DNA of 64,000 nt, taken from Rhodonellum psychrophilum GCM71 = DSM 17998. Lineage in GTDB: Bacteria > Bacteroidota > Bacteroidia > Cytophagales > Cyclobacteriaceae. The notes under the pieces were generated by a model that was given only the letters and a program-made list of their open reading frames with translations, searched no databases and had not been told where the DNA came from. The DNA lies in assembly GCF_000381545.1 (NCBI RefSeq), contig NZ_KB906691.1, positions 47,438 to 111,437 on the forward strand, in the 5' to 3' direction. Below are positions 41,273-51,451 of the stretch, in pieces. Numbering within the stretch: position 1 is the first letter of the stretch; every line of letters starts with the position of its first letter. Made by a program: the position numbers and the translations under genes.

Positions 41273-43189
41273 ATGAAGCTAACCAGCCTGTTATTGTTGT
41301 TGATGTTGATTTGCCATGTGGGTTTCTCGCAGGGTTATTCCATTATTGATGGAAGGGCAATCAAAATGCATCAGGAAGGGGATGAGCTGGTATCGAAGCG
41401 CATGTACAATGAGGCTATAGAGAAATATAAAGCCTCTATTGCCAGAGAAGCCAATTTTTTTGAGTCCTATATCAAATGGGGTAGGATTTTGTTGACAAAA
41501 GGAAGCCCGGAAGCTGCGCTCGAAGTGGCCGAAAAAGGACTGGGACGAGCGGCCAAAGCTTCCAGCCAAATCAAGGCTGATTTTGGATGGCTCAAGGCCC
41601 ATTGTTATCTTCAGATGGGGGAATTTTCAAAATCCTTGGCGGAGTTTGAAAATGTAGACGGCCTTCATTCCGTTGAATTCAAGAAAAGCTTCCATTACAG
41701 AGAAATCGCAACCCAAATGGCCTTTATCCAAGAGCAGCTGGACAAGGCCCTGGTGATCAAAAAAGAAGTACTTCCCGAACCCCTCAATCAATTTTCTCTT
41801 CAATATTTCCCGGTCTTGACTGCCGACAGCAGAAAAATTCTTTTTACAAAACGAGATGGAACCCATTCCTCCCAGCATGAGGACATTTTTGTTTCCTATC
41901 TGGGAGACGATGGGGAAAGTTGGACCAAGCCGGTGGGGATTGCTGACAATATCAATACACCTTATAATGAAGGTACCTGTACCATTTCGGCAGATGGGAA
42001 GATCCTGATTTATACCTCCTGTGATGCGCCGGATTCCTTTGGGAGTTGCGATCTTTATATAGCGTATCGGGTGAACAACCACTGGCAAAGACCCAGCAAC
42101 ATGGGCAAAAATGTCAATTCCCGTTCTTGGGATTCGCAGCCCTCCCTTTCTGCGGATGGCCGGATTTTGTTTTTTTCCTCCAACAGACGTGGAGGTTTCG
42201 GGGGCAATGACATTTGGTACACGCTCAGGAAGCCAGATGGATCCTGGTCTGAGGCCAAAAACCTTGGGGCGAAGGTCAACTCTTCCAAGGATGAGGTTTC
42301 TCCTTTTATTTACTTTAACAATGAAATCATCTTCTTTGCTTCCAATGGTCATCGCGGCTTTGGGGGAATGGATTTGTTCATGTCCAGGGTAGAGAATGGT
42401 GAGTTTATGGAGCCCGAAAACCTGGGCTATCCCATCAACGACCATTTGGACCAGTTTTCACTCTTCATCACAGCCCAAAGGGATTATGCCTATTATACCG
42501 AAAGTAAATTGTCTGGTGGTGTGGAAAGGTCTTTTTTGCATCGTTTTCAGTTTCCGGAAGAGATTGACTTGGGTGAGAAACTTATGGTCACCGAAGGAAG
42601 GGTGCTCAATATCAAGACAGGTGAGCCGATTGAAGCCAGGCTGTCTTTGGTCAGTCTCGTCAATGACAGTACTTTGTATGAATTTCGGTCCGATGGAAAA
42701 ACCGGTGAATTTATGATGCTCTATCCAGACAAATCCTTTTCTGGCCTTTATGTGGAAAAGGAAGGGTATTTGCCGAAAATTTATAATGTAGAAAGGGACA
42801 ATTTGCAGGATAGGGATAATCTCAATATAGAAATGACCCCGATCGCGTCGGGTGAAGAATTTGTGTTCGAAAACATATTTTTTGATTTTGACAAAGACGA
42901 ATTGCAATCCCAGTCGATGAGTTCACTCAAGCGGCTCAACGATTTTTTGCTTCAAAACCACAATGTCAACATTACCATCATCGGCCATACCGACAATGTT
43001 GGGAATGTGAGCTATAATGAAAATCTCAGTTTGCGAAGAGCCGAAAGTGTCAAGAAGTACCTATTGGGCAAAGGGATCCATTATGGAAGGATATATACAT
43101 TGGGTAAAGGAGACAAGCAGCCCATTAGACCCAATGATACCGCAGAGGGCCGCAGTTTCAATAGGAGGATTACGATCATGGTTCAGTAA
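41273..43189 (+). CDS. PorE-like OmpA family protein (TPR, WD40-like, carboxypeptidase-regulatory-like, OmpA)
   Basis: The 638-residue protein has a signal peptide ending VGFSQ. It has TPR-like helices (about 30-130), then PD40/WD40-like blades (FPVLTADSRKILFTKRD, PSLSADGRILFFSSNRRGG, VSPFIYFNNEIIFFASNG), a small beta domain (about 440-520), and a peptidoglycan-binding OmpA domain (IFFDFDKDELQSQS, ITIIGHTDNVG, LSLRRAESVKKYL, GRSFNRRI). That exact order is known from PorE, a T9SS component linking the machinery to peptidoglycan. It may instead be one of several such paralogues. It lies in the periplasm. It starts 4 bp after queE. Confidence 0.85.
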   Translation: MKLTSLLLLLMLICHVGFSQGYSIIDGRAIKMHQEGDELVSKRMYNEAIEKYKASIAREANFFESYIKWGRILLTKGSPEAALEVAEKGLGRAAKASSQIKADFGWLKAHCYLQMGEFSKSLAEFENVDGLHSVEFKKSFHYREIATQMAFIQEQLDKALVIKKEVLPEPLNQFSLQYFPVLTADSRKILFTKRDGTHSSQHEDIFVSYLGDDGESWTKPVGIADNINTPYNEGTCTISADGKILIYTSCDAPDSFGSCDLYIAYRVNNHWQRPSNMGKNVNSRSWDSQPSLSADGRILFFSSNRRGGFGGNDIWYTLRKPDGSWSEAKNLGAKVNSSKDEVSPFIYFNNEIIFFASNGHRGFGGMDLFMSRVENGEFMEPENLGYPINDHLDQFSLFITAQRDYAYYTESKLSGGVERSFLHRFQFPEEIDLGEKLMVTEGRVLNIKTGEPIEARLSLVSLVNDSTLYEFRSDGKTGEFMMLYPDKSFSGLYVEKEGYLPKIYNVERDNLQDRDNLNIEMTPIASGEEFVFENIFFDFDKDELQSQSMSSLKRLNDFLLQNHNVNITIIGHTDNVGNVSYNENLSLRRAESVKKYLLGKGIHYGRIYTLGKGDKQPIRPNDTAEGRSFNRRITIMVQ

Positions 43190-43736
43190 TATGGCTCACC
43201 CCTTTGTGTCAAAAATAACCATGTCTATACATTATTTTTAAAATTATTACAACGCTTTATTAAAATTCTGCAATTTATGAATTGTTCAATTGAAATAAAG
43301 GGAAAATGGCGTTTAATCGCTATGTTTAGACTTTTCATTTCTTTGAGTTTTGAGTTTTCTGACTCTTTATTTAATTATATTTTAAAAAAAATAAATATAA
43401 TTTATTTGATTTTTCATTTCAAAAAAGTACAATAATAATGATTGGATTATTTTTTAAAATTGTTTAAAAAAAATTGATTTATTTTTCTGGCGGTATTTAA
43501 TTGTTAATGAAAGTTAAAAAAAATATTATTTTGTTTGCCCATACTTAATGACCTGTATTTTATTTTTTTTGACTGTTTATATTCTTTTTTACAAAATATT
43601 GTTCTTTTAAAGGTGATAAAACGTCAGGTTATACAATGTCTAAAACATCCGAACAGATATAAACTTTTTGTAAAATTTTGGATTATTAGAAGAGATTGGA
43701 TAAAATTGAGATATCGTTAAACTAAAAAAAAATAAA
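43190..43736. other. very AT-rich intergenic region before susC
   Basis: No gene is visible in these 547 bp, which are poor in GC with long T and A runs. It must contain the promoter of the SusC/SusD operon, but I find no clean TTTG/TAnnTTTG pair. No clear terminator hairpin follows the PorE-like gene. Confidence 0.5.
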
Positions 43737-46700
43737 ATGAGGAAAGTTTTACTTCTTGGACTTATGCTTCTTTTCGCCAGTGCTGTTGCATTTGCGCAAA
43801 GTCGTGTAGTGACTGGAACGGTTACGTCCGCTGAGGATGGACAGCCGATTCCAGGTGCATCAGTCATTGTGAAAGGAACCACTACCGGTACAGCTACCGA
43901 TTTAGATGGTAAGTTTTCAATCAATGTACCACAGGGCAACAATGTTCTTGTGTTCAGTTTTGTAGGATCGACAGCGCAGGAGGCCACTATTGGCAACCGT
44001 ACGCAGATCAACATTGTATTGCAGCCGGATATCACCAGCTTGAGCGAGGTGATTGTAACTGGTTACGGTACGCAATTGAAAAGAGAGGTTACCGGAGCGG
44101 TTTCATCCGTGAAAGGTGAATTGATCGAAAACCTTCCGATGCAGTCATTTGACAGAGCTTTGCAAGGTCGTGCTGCAGGTGTACAGGTAAGATCATCCAA
44201 TGGTCTTCCAGGTGGAGCAGTAAACATCCGTATTAGGGGTGTTGGTTCTATCAACGCAGGTAACGAGCCGCTTTTCATCATTGATGGAGTGCAGTTGAAC
44301 AACGCATCCAACTCCAATTTTACCCAATCCAATCCACTTGCCTTTTTGAATCCAAATGACATCGAGTCAATGGAGATCTTGAAAGATGCAGCTTCTGCAG
44401 CCATCTATGGTTCACAAGCAGCAAATGGTGTAGTGATCATCACAACCAAAAAAGGAAAGCAAGGAAAAGCTAGATTTGAATTCAATGCTTTTGCTGGTCA
44501 GACTGAACCAATGAAATATTTGGACGTCCTCGGGGGCTCTGAATGGTACCAAATGAGAAGAGAAGCTTTCCAAAACTCAGGAAATGCTTCAGCCGAAGCG
44601 AATGCTTTGAATAACATGGGCGTGCTTCCTGCGAACTGGCAAACGCTTTCTCAAGCAGAGCTTGAGGCAATAGGAACGGGATTGCCTACCTATGATTGGC
44701 AGAGAGAAGTGATGGGAACTGGTCAACTTCAAAATTATGAGTTGTCTGTTTCAGGTGGAGATGAGAAGACTACATTCTTTGTTTCCGGTTCATACAACTA
44801 CCAAGAGTCTTCTTTCAAGCCAGTGGATTTTGAAAGAGGAACCATCAGATTGGCTATGGCCCATCAGGCGAATGCGAGGTTGAAAATTGAAACAACAGTA
44901 AACCTTTCTACTTTCCAACAAAACGTTCCTTTCGCTATTGATGGTGCATTCTTGGGAAGTCCTGCATTTTCAGCTTCTGCAGTATTGCCACACAATGCGA
45001 TCTACAATGAAGATGGTACTTACAATACAGCCATTAGAGGTGTTTTGGGACAAAACGTTGTCTTGGTTAATGATTACAATTCAGGTCTACAAAGAACCAA
45101 TACGCTTGTTGGTAACCTCATTGGTACTTACAAAATAGCAGACAACCTTACCTTCAGGTCTTTGGTAGGTATTGACTATAGATTGCTTCAAGGAGACAGT
45201 TACCGCGATCCAAGGACTCCAGATGGAGCCGGTGTGAGAGGTAGAAGTTCTGTTCAATCCGATTGGAGAACACGTTTCATCACCACACAGACCTTGAACT
45301 GGAACAAATCGTTTTCTAATGTTCACAATGTTTCTGCCATCCTAGGTTTGGAATATTTGTCTGAAACAAGAGAAGGAATTTCTGGAGCAGGTATTGGTTT
45401 CCCAACTTTCCAATTCAGAACAATTCAGTCTGCAGCTACGCCTGAATCCATCTCAGGATTTTGGACTGGATACAGAAGAGTGGGTGGATTTATATCTGCA
45501 AACTATGATTACAATAAAAAATATCTGGCCACGGTAACGGCACGTTATGATGGTTCCTCACGATTCGGAGAAAACAACCGATATGGTCTTTTCCCTTCCA
45601 TTAGAGTGGGTTGGTATTTGAAAGAAGAAAGTTTCTTGAAGGATTCAGAAGCAGTATCTGATTTGAAAATAAGAGCATCTTATGGTAAAACAGGTAATGA
45701 TCAAATTGATAACTTTGGTGCAAGAGGTTTATATGGTGGAGCCGGAAACTATTCAGGTTTAGCAGGTATTCGTCCAGGTTCTTTGGCCAATTTGAATTTG
45801 GGTTGGGAATCTAATCTAACTTTCAACTTAGGTTTAGATTACGGTTTCTTCAACAACCGAGTTTCTGGAGCGATCGATGTGTTTGACAGAAGATCAAAAG
45901 ACCTTTTGTTGGATCAGCCAATCCTTTGGACCAATGGTTTCGGATCAATCGCCAACAATGTTGGAGAGCTTCAGAACAAAGGTATAGAGGTTGAAATCTC
46001 CACTGTGAATATTGACCGAGGTGGTTTCAGATGGAATACTTCCTTCAACTTCACGTATATCAAAAATCAAGTGATCAGCCTATATGATGGCCTTCAGGCA
46101 TTACCAGCCAATCCAGGAATCGCAGTGGGTCAACCTGTTGGTAATCCTCCTTTTGCAGGTGCACCAGCACCAGGTTCTTTCTTTGCAGCTGAATATGCAG
46201 GTGTAAACCCTGCCACCGGACGCCCAATGTGGTATGATATCAATAGAAACATCACGTACCTTCCTTTGGCTGCCGATAGAATTTACAATGGTTCTAACTT
46301 GTCTCCTTATTATGGTGGTTTGAACAATACTATTTCCTACAAAGGATTTGAATTAACGGCTTTTTTCACTTATGAATATGGAGCAGTTGTAGGAGATGGA
46401 CAGTATAGCTTCCTTAGGGAGAACGGAACGCGTTTGGCACTTAACGCTTTGAGCGAAGTACATGACAGAAGATGGATGGAGCCAGGTCAAATCACGGATA
46501 TCCCAAGAAACCTTACCACCAATGCAGGTAACGAAGTTAGGGGTGCTGGAAGAAACAGTGGTACAGCAGGTCTTTTGAAGGCAGACTTTGTGAGATTGTC
46601 CCAGTTGACATTTGCTTACAATTTTAAACCACAGACACTAAGAAGCCTTGGTCTTTCCAGTGCAAGAATCTATGCACAGGGATTAAATTTGTGGACTTAC

Positions 46701-46799
46701 GCGGATTATCCGGGATATGATCCTGAATTCACTGGAGCAGGTACAGGTCAGATTCCATTGACCAAAAACTATACTGTAGGTATTAAAATTGGATTCTAA
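43737..46799 (+). CDS. SusC/RagA family TonB-linked outer-membrane transporter
   Basis: The 1020-residue protein has a signal peptide ending AFAQ. An N-terminal carboxypeptidase-regulatory-like domain (GTVTSAEDGQPIPGASVIVK) follows, then the plug, with GYGTQLKREVTGAVSSV, RIRGVGSINAGNEPLFIIDG and SAAIYGSQAANGVVIITTKK. The barrel reaches the C-terminal aromatic GIKIGF. It forms an outer-membrane pair with the SusD-type lipoprotein encoded next. There is no glycoside hydrolase or sensor nearby, so the ligand cannot be guessed. Confidence 0.96.
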   Translation: MRKVLLLGLMLLFASAVAFAQSRVVTGTVTSAEDGQPIPGASVIVKGTTTGTATDLDGKFSINVPQGNNVLVFSFVGSTAQEATIGNRTQINIVLQPDITSLSEVIVTGYGTQLKREVTGAVSSVKGELIENLPMQSFDRALQGRAAGVQVRSSNGLPGGAVNIRIRGVGSINAGNEPLFIIDGVQLNNASNSNFTQSNPLAFLNPNDIESMEILKDAASAAIYGSQAANGVVIITTKKGKQGKARFEFNAFAGQTEPMKYLDVLGGSEWYQMRREAFQNSGNASAEANALNNMGVLPANWQTLSQAELEAIGTGLPTYDWQREVMGTGQLQNYELSVSGGDEKTTFFVSGSYNYQESSFKPVDFERGTIRLAMAHQANARLKIETTVNLSTFQQNVPFAIDGAFLGSPAFSASAVLPHNAIYNEDGTYNTAIRGVLGQNVVLVNDYNSGLQRTNTLVGNLIGTYKIADNLTFRSLVGIDYRLLQGDSYRDPRTPDGAGVRGRSSVQSDWRTRFITTQTLNWNKSFSNVHNVSAILGLEYLSETREGISGAGIGFPTFQFRTIQSAATPESISGFWTGYRRVGGFISANYDYNKKYLATVTARYDGSSRFGENNRYGLFPSIRVGWYLKEESFLKDSEAVSDLKIRASYGKTGNDQIDNFGARGLYGGAGNYSGLAGIRPGSLANLNLGWESNLTFNLGLDYGFFNNRVSGAIDVFDRRSKDLLLDQPILWTNGFGSIANNVGELQNKGIEVEISTVNIDRGGFRWNTSFNFTYIKNQVISLYDGLQALPANPGIAVGQPVGNPPFAGAPAPGSFFAAEYAGVNPATGRPMWYDINRNITYLPLAADRIYNGSNLSPYYGGLNNTISYKGFELTAFFTYEYGAVVGDGQYSFLRENGTRLALNALSEVHDRRWMEPGQITDIPRNLTTNAGNEVRGAGRNSGTAGLLKADFVRLSQLTFAYNFKPQTLRSLGLSSARIYAQGLNLWTYADYPGYDPEFTGAGTGQIPLTKNYTVGIKIGF

Positions 46800-46812
46800 A
46801 AAAAGAATAAAG

Positions 46813-48327
46813 ATGAAAAAAATAAGATTAATAAATAAAGTAGCGTTGTCACTGTTCTTTGCCGCTTCCTTGGTAATGACTTCTTGTGATGATCTGCTAC
46901 AGGTGGATCCCCGGCAATCAATAGACGCCAGTGGAGCACTCAATACCCCAGATGCTGTTGATGCAGCCATCAACTCGGTCTATGCCAGGTTGAGACCCGT
47001 TTCCAATTATGGAAGAGACTTGTTGGCTCTTTCAGATGCTTTGGCTGACGTTGGACAAACCACCAGCAACAGTGGACGTTTGATCGGTGAAAACAACAAC
47101 CAACCCAATTCACACTTCGGAGCAGGGTTATGGCAAAACAGTTATTTCGCCATCAATGAAGCGAATTTGATTTTAGATGGACTTTCCAATGTGCAAGGTG
47201 CTTCCCCAGCCCAATTGGCAAGGTGGGAAGGTGAGGCAAAATTCCTCCGTGCTTTGTATTACTTTGACTTGGTTAAGGTTTATTCCTATATCCCCACCGC
47301 GATTTATCAGCCTGGTGTGATTGATGAGGGTGGTATTCCTTTGGTTTTGGAAGGTGTAATCACTTCTGATGCTGCTTTTAACAGGAAATCTTCAAGAGCG
47401 ACCATACCAGCTGTTTATGATCAGATCTACGCTGATTTGGAATCCGCTAAAACGTTGTTGACTTCAAGAGGAACACAATTTGCTTCTTCAGGGGCAGCTT
47501 CGGCTTTGTTGTCAAGAGTTGCCTTGTACAGAGGGGATTGGGCAAAATCAGTAGCTGAATCCACAGCCGCCTTGGCGAGTGCTGTAGGGTCTGTCCAAAG
47601 TGGTACAGGTTATGTGAATGGCTGGAAAACAGACATCAATCCTGAATCCATGTTCGAAGTTAGATTTTCTATCGCTGGCGAAAGTATTGGTGTTAACGAA
47701 TCTCTTCAATCTACTTATTCCACTCTTTTAAATTTGACAAACAAAAATTCGCAGGGAGGATGGGGAGATTTTATCCCAAATGCTAGGGTTAGAGGTTTCT
47801 TTGGACTGACTCCGCTTTTAGTTGGTGGTTCTGCTACAGACAACAACAATTATGACGTGACCAGAAACGATGATATCAGAGGTTTTCTTTATACAACAGG
47901 TAACACTGTGAGAGGTGCAGGTCGTCAAATCGAAAGCATCAAGTTCCTCAGTAAAAATGGATTTGCTTATGGTGACAATATCCCTGTAATCAGAAAGTCC
48001 GAGATGCATTTGAACAGAGCGGAAGCCAATTATCAATTGAACAATGCGGCTGATGCTTTGGCGGAACTTAATGCTTTCAAAGGGCTAAGAGGTTTACAGC
48101 CGGTTGAGCTTACAGGTCAAGCGCTACTGGACGAAATCCTATTGGAAAGATTTAAAGAATTCGCTTTCGAAGGGCATCGTTTCTTCGATTTGAAGAGGTA
48201 TGGAAAAGACATTGTGAAGACAACACCAAACGTGCTTCTTCCTTTTGATGATTTCAAATTCCTTCCTCCAATTCCTCAAAGAGAGGTGGATGGTAATCCT
48301 AACCTAAACCAAAACAGAGGTTACTAA
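46813..48327 (+). CDS. SusD/RagB family surface lipoprotein
   Basis: The 504-residue protein has a lipoprotein signal ending MTSC. SusD features are the N-terminal DDLLQVDPRQSIDASG, the TPR helices around EAKFLRALYYFDLVKVYS, VIRKSEMHLNRAEANYQ and LLERFKEFAFEGHRFFDLKRYG, and the C-terminal LPPIPQREVDGNPNLNQNRGY. It binds the ligand above the SusC barrel. I use the ATG at 46813; an earlier in-frame codon overlaps susC. Confidence 0.95.
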   Translation: MKKIRLINKVALSLFFAASLVMTSCDDLLQVDPRQSIDASGALNTPDAVDAAINSVYARLRPVSNYGRDLLALSDALADVGQTTSNSGRLIGENNNQPNSHFGAGLWQNSYFAINEANLILDGLSNVQGASPAQLARWEGEAKFLRALYYFDLVKVYSYIPTAIYQPGVIDEGGIPLVLEGVITSDAAFNRKSSRATIPAVYDQIYADLESAKTLLTSRGTQFASSGAASALLSRVALYRGDWAKSVAESTAALASAVGSVQSGTGYVNGWKTDINPESMFEVRFSIAGESIGVNESLQSTYSTLLNLTNKNSQGGWGDFIPNARVRGFFGLTPLLVGGSATDNNNYDVTRNDDIRGFLYTTGNTVRGAGRQIESIKFLSKNGFAYGDNIPVIRKSEMHLNRAEANYQLNNAADALAELNAFKGLRGLQPVELTGQALLDEILLERFKEFAFEGHRFFDLKRYGKDIVKTTPNVLLPFDDFKFLPPIPQREVDGNPNLNQNRGY

Positions 48328-48340
48328 AATTGATACAACT

Positions 48341-48823
48341 ATGAAAAAAATACTTTCAATATTTTCACTGGTCTTAGTCTTTGCATTTTCATCATGCATT
48401 GAACAAAACTACCCTTTGTGGTCAGGCGCAGTGGTGGAATTTCAGGATGCAGTGGTAAGAGGCCCAGCAGCTGGAGTTACTTATCCAAGAATAACTGTAG
48501 CGAATACAGTTGGTACAGTAAACCTACAGGTAAACCTTGTGGGAGCTCATAGAACAAGTGATGAAACCATTACCTACACAGTAGTTCCAGAAGGAACCAC
48601 AGGTGTTTCAGGGACTGATTTCACGGTGTCGGGCACTGCTGTCATTCCTGCCAATTCCAGTTTTGCTACAGTTGCGGTAACCATCCCCAACACTGGAGCG
48701 ATCGGCGGTTCTGTTGACGTGCTTTTAGAGCTGGTTGGCAATGCTAACCTTGCGCCAAGCGAGAACCACAAGAGAGTTCAATTGAGAATTACGCGTCCAG
48801 CGCCACCAGCGCCAGGTGCTTAA
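48341..48823 (+). CDS. lipoprotein with beta-sandwich (Calx-beta/DUF4843-like) domain
   Basis: The 160-residue protein has a lipoprotein signal ending FSSC. The mature part looks like a single all-beta domain, with TITYTVVPEGTTGVSGTDFTV and VAVTIPNTGAIGGSVDVLLE, patterns shared with Calx-beta and DUF4843 proteins encoded after susD genes. It probably forms an accessory surface part of the SusCD complex. It is 13 bp after susD. Confidence 0.7.
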   Translation: MKKILSIFSLVLVFAFSSCIEQNYPLWSGAVVEFQDAVVRGPAAGVTYPRITVANTVGTVNLQVNLVGAHRTSDETITYTVVPEGTTGVSGTDFTVSGTAVIPANSSFATVAVTIPNTGAIGGSVDVLLELVGNANLAPSENHKRVQLRITRPAPPAPGA

Positions 48824-48843
48824 TTATTGCAAAATTTAGTTTG

Positions 48844-48876
48844 AAAAAAGGCCGATTTTATCGGCCTTTTTTTTTA
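48844..48876 (+). terminator. rho-independent terminator of the SusCD operon
   Basis: AAAAAGGCCGATTTTATCGGCC is a hairpin followed by a run of nine or more T. It lies 20 bp after the lipoprotein gene. Confidence 0.9.
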
Positions 48877-48886
48877 TTTTTAAAAC

Positions 48887-49549
48887 ATGAAGATAGTTAG
48901 TTTAGGATTGTTCGCGTTTTTGGTATTCTTCTCTACGAATACTGTTTTTGCTCAACTTAATTTATTGAAGGATGGCACCACAGGTATGCCAGTGTTGGCC
49001 AATCCCTATCCAGACATGAAAGGCTCGCCTTATGTTGGAGATTTTGAATTGGGTAAAATCATTTTTTCCGAGAGGGATACAGCAGAAAATTTGATGGTTA
49101 ACTTCAATGCTTTCACCAACAAGCTGGAATATCGAATTGAGGGGGAATTGTTGGCATTGGACGCCAATAAAATTTTTGGGTTTGTGTTGAATGAAAAATC
49201 CAACCCATCGGTTTACAGATCAGGATATGCGATTCCTTCCGTAGGTCCGAATCGTTTTGTCGAGATATTGGTTGATGGGGAGTACACGCTGATCAATCAC
49301 AAATTCAAAGTGATAATGGATGATTCAGGCGCCTCTTATGGCTCTCAGAGAGCGAAGGTATTTGAAGGCCGTGAACAACTGTATGTTGTCAAGGATGGAG
49401 AAGTGAAGTTGTGGAAAGCCAAAAAGAAAAATTTGGCAAGTATTTTTGGGCCGGATTATGAAAAGGTTTTGAGCTTGGAAAAGGATTGGAGTCTTGATTT
49501 GAGTAATCTCTCCGATGTCACACGATTGATAAAGGGATTGAATCTTTAA
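48887..49549 (+). CDS. secreted protein of unknown function
   Basis: The 220-residue protein has a signal peptide ending VFAQ. I do not recognise a family. The body begins LNLLKDGTTGMPVLANPYPDMKG, has mixed beta-strand patterns, and the C-terminal third is lysine-rich (LWKAKKKNLASIFGPDYEK). It sits between two terminators, so it is expressed on its own or by read-through from the SusCD operon. Confidence 0.7.
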   Translation: MKIVSLGLFAFLVFFSTNTVFAQLNLLKDGTTGMPVLANPYPDMKGSPYVGDFELGKIIFSERDTAENLMVNFNAFTNKLEYRIEGELLALDANKIFGFVLNEKSNPSVYRSGYAIPSVGPNRFVEILVDGEYTLINHKFKVIMDDSGASYGSQRAKVFEGREQLYVVKDGEVKLWKAKKKNLASIFGPDYEKVLSLEKDWSLDLSNLSDVTRLIKGLNL

Positions 49550-49556
49550 GAATTGA

Positions 49557-49584
49557 AAAGGGAAGCATTTTGCTTCCCTTTTTT
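49557..49584 (+). terminator. rho-independent terminator after the unknown secreted protein
   Basis: AAAAGGGAAGC / GCTTCCCTTTT with the loop ATTTT, followed by T, 8 bp after the stop. Confidence 0.88.
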
Positions 49585-49667
49585 GATGATAGAGGGATTA
49601 TATGAGGAGATTTGCATTCTTTCTTTTGATTGGATGAATCCTTTTGCCATATAACCATCTTTTTCAT

Positions 49668-49675
49668 TAATTTTG
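49668..49675 (+). promoter_or_regulatory. -7 promoter box of queD
   Basis: TAATTTTG fits TAnnTTTG; TTTG at 49643-49646 could be the -33 element. The ATG at 49697 follows after a short leader. Confidence 0.6.
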
Positions 49676-49696
49676 CCCTTTCAATTTCACTATTCA

Positions 49697-50116
49697 ATGA
49701 TACACGTTTGCAGAAAAGAGCATTTTAATGCTGCGCACAAACTTTGGAACCCAAACTGGACAGAAGAAAAAAACTTTCAAATATTTGGGCCCTGTTCCAA
49801 TGTCAATTGGCATGGTCACAATTTTGAATTGATTGTCACTGTGAAAGGGCTTCCTGATCCTGAAACTGGTTTCGTCGTGGACCTGAAGCATCTGAGCACA
49901 TTGATCCAAACTTTGGTAATAGAAAAAGTGGACCACAAAAACCTGAATTTGGATGTTGATTTCATGTTTGGGAAAATGGCCAGTTGCGAAAATCTAGTGA
50001 TGGAATTTTGGAAAATATTGGCACCAGCAGTGAATCAAATTGTTCCCCATGGTAAACTTTACAAGCTGACGCTTTACGAAACGCCGAGAAATTTTGTGGA
50101 GTATTTTGGGGAATGA
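49697..50116 (+). CDS. queD: 6-carboxy-5,6,7,8-tetrahydropterin synthase
   Basis: The 139-residue protein of the PTPS/QueD family has zinc-binding histidines in EHFNAAH and WHGHNF. The catalytic cysteine is in FGPCSNVN and a later acidic/His pair is in EKVDHKNLNLD. It makes 6-carboxytetrahydropterin for the queE product, so the window holds two successive queuosine steps in separate units. The ATG at 49697 is preferred to the TTG at 49673, which lies in the promoter. Confidence 0.9.
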   Translation: MIHVCRKEHFNAAHKLWNPNWTEEKNFQIFGPCSNVNWHGHNFELIVTVKGLPDPETGFVVDLKHLSTLIQTLVIEKVDHKNLNLDVDFMFGKMASCENLVMEFWKILAPAVNQIVPHGKLYKLTLYETPRNFVEYFGE

Positions 50117-50254
50117 TGCTTGTTGAATAAATACCGATTGAATATAATAAGTTTTGATTTTCGAATGGAGAGATCAAATCCCAAATAATAGCGTTAAGGA
50201 ATAGATTGTACGGTTATTTTTCTAATTAATAAGCAGCTTCCATCAAGAAATAAA

Positions 50255-51382
50255 ATGAAATACTATATCATCTCAGGTGAAAGATCCGGAGATTTACACG
50301 CTGCGAATTTAATCCAATCCCTCAAACATGTAGATGAAGAGGCTGATTTTAGGGGGATGGGGGGCGAATTATCCGCTGAACAAGGGATGTCCCTTTGTAC
50401 CCACTATGATGAGGTTTCTTTGATGGGTTTCCTTGAAGTTGTTTTTGGATTCAGGAAAATTTTAAAATACCTAAGGCTCTTGAAGAAAGACATTCTGAAA
50501 TTCAAGCCAGATGCACTCATCCTGATTGATTTTGGAGGTTTTAATATGAAAATGGCTGCTTTTGCCAAAAATCTTGGAATCCCTGTTCATTATTATATCC
50601 CTCCTAAGATTTGGGCTTGGAATCAGAAGAGAGCTTATAAATTAAAAGAAACAACCGACCAAGTATATTGCATCCTTCCCTTTGAAGCAGAATTTTTCAA
50701 AAAATTTGGTTTGGATGTACATTATGTTGGGAATCCATTATTTGATGAAATATCAAAATACCAACCCCATCCTTTTTTCCATCAAAAGAATGAGTTGAAA
50801 TACCAACCCATTATTGCCCTCTTACCAGGTAGCAGGAAGCAAGAATTGAACAATATGCTTTCTGTAATGCTTAAAGTGGTGCCGAAATTCCCAAATTTTC
50901 AGTTTGTAATCGCTGGTGTGGATAATCTTGGGATTGACCTCTATGCTCCTGCGGTCATGGCTGGAATAAGGATTGTTTTTGACCAGACGTATGATCTATT
51001 GCATCATGCCTCTGCTGCCATCGTCACCTCTGGAACAGCTACTCTGGAAACAGCCCTTTTTAATGTTCCTCAGGTTGTAGTTTACAAAACCAGTTTTATC
51101 AGCTATGAAATAGCCAAGAGGGTCATCAAAATACCTTTCATTTCTTTGGTAAATTTGATTGCCGAGAAAGAGATAGTGAAAGAATTGATTCAGGACGATT
51201 TCAATGTGGATAGCCTATCCAAGGAATTAAGTCTGGTTTTGGCGGATTCTGTCCACAATGGAAAGATTTTACAGGGCTATAGCGAAGTAAAAAACACACT
51301 AGGGGACTTTAAAGCTTCGGAAACCACAGCGGGATTGATCTATGATTCCATAAAACATAAATCCACGAATGTTGTCCTTTGA
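50255..51382 (+). CDS. lpxB: lipid-A-disaccharide synthase
   Basis: The 375-residue protein has the family opening YYIISGERSGDLHAANL. FRGMGGELSAEQGM, IDFGGFNMKMA, VHYYIPPKIWAWNQKRAYKL, LLPGSRKQEL and SGTATLETALFNVPQVVVYK follow in order. It joins UDP-2,3-diacylglucosamine and lipid X on the inner face of the inner membrane, in lipid A synthesis. It is a single gene converging on clpX. Confidence 0.95.
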   Translation: MKYYIISGERSGDLHAANLIQSLKHVDEEADFRGMGGELSAEQGMSLCTHYDEVSLMGFLEVVFGFRKILKYLRLLKKDILKFKPDALILIDFGGFNMKMAAFAKNLGIPVHYYIPPKIWAWNQKRAYKLKETTDQVYCILPFEAEFFKKFGLDVHYVGNPLFDEISKYQPHPFFHQKNELKYQPIIALLPGSRKQELNNMLSVMLKVVPKFPNFQFVIAGVDNLGIDLYAPAVMAGIRIVFDQTYDLLHHASAAIVTSGTATLETALFNVPQVVVYKTSFISYEIAKRVIKIPFISLVNLIAEKEIVKELIQDDFNVDSLSKELSLVLADSVHNGKILQGYSEVKNTLGDFKASETTAGLIYDSIKHKSTNVVL

Positions 51383-51451
51383 CAGGTATGAAAATGGGTT
51401 CATACATCTGTTTTTGACAACATCCGTGGATGTAAATTTATACTGGATTTT

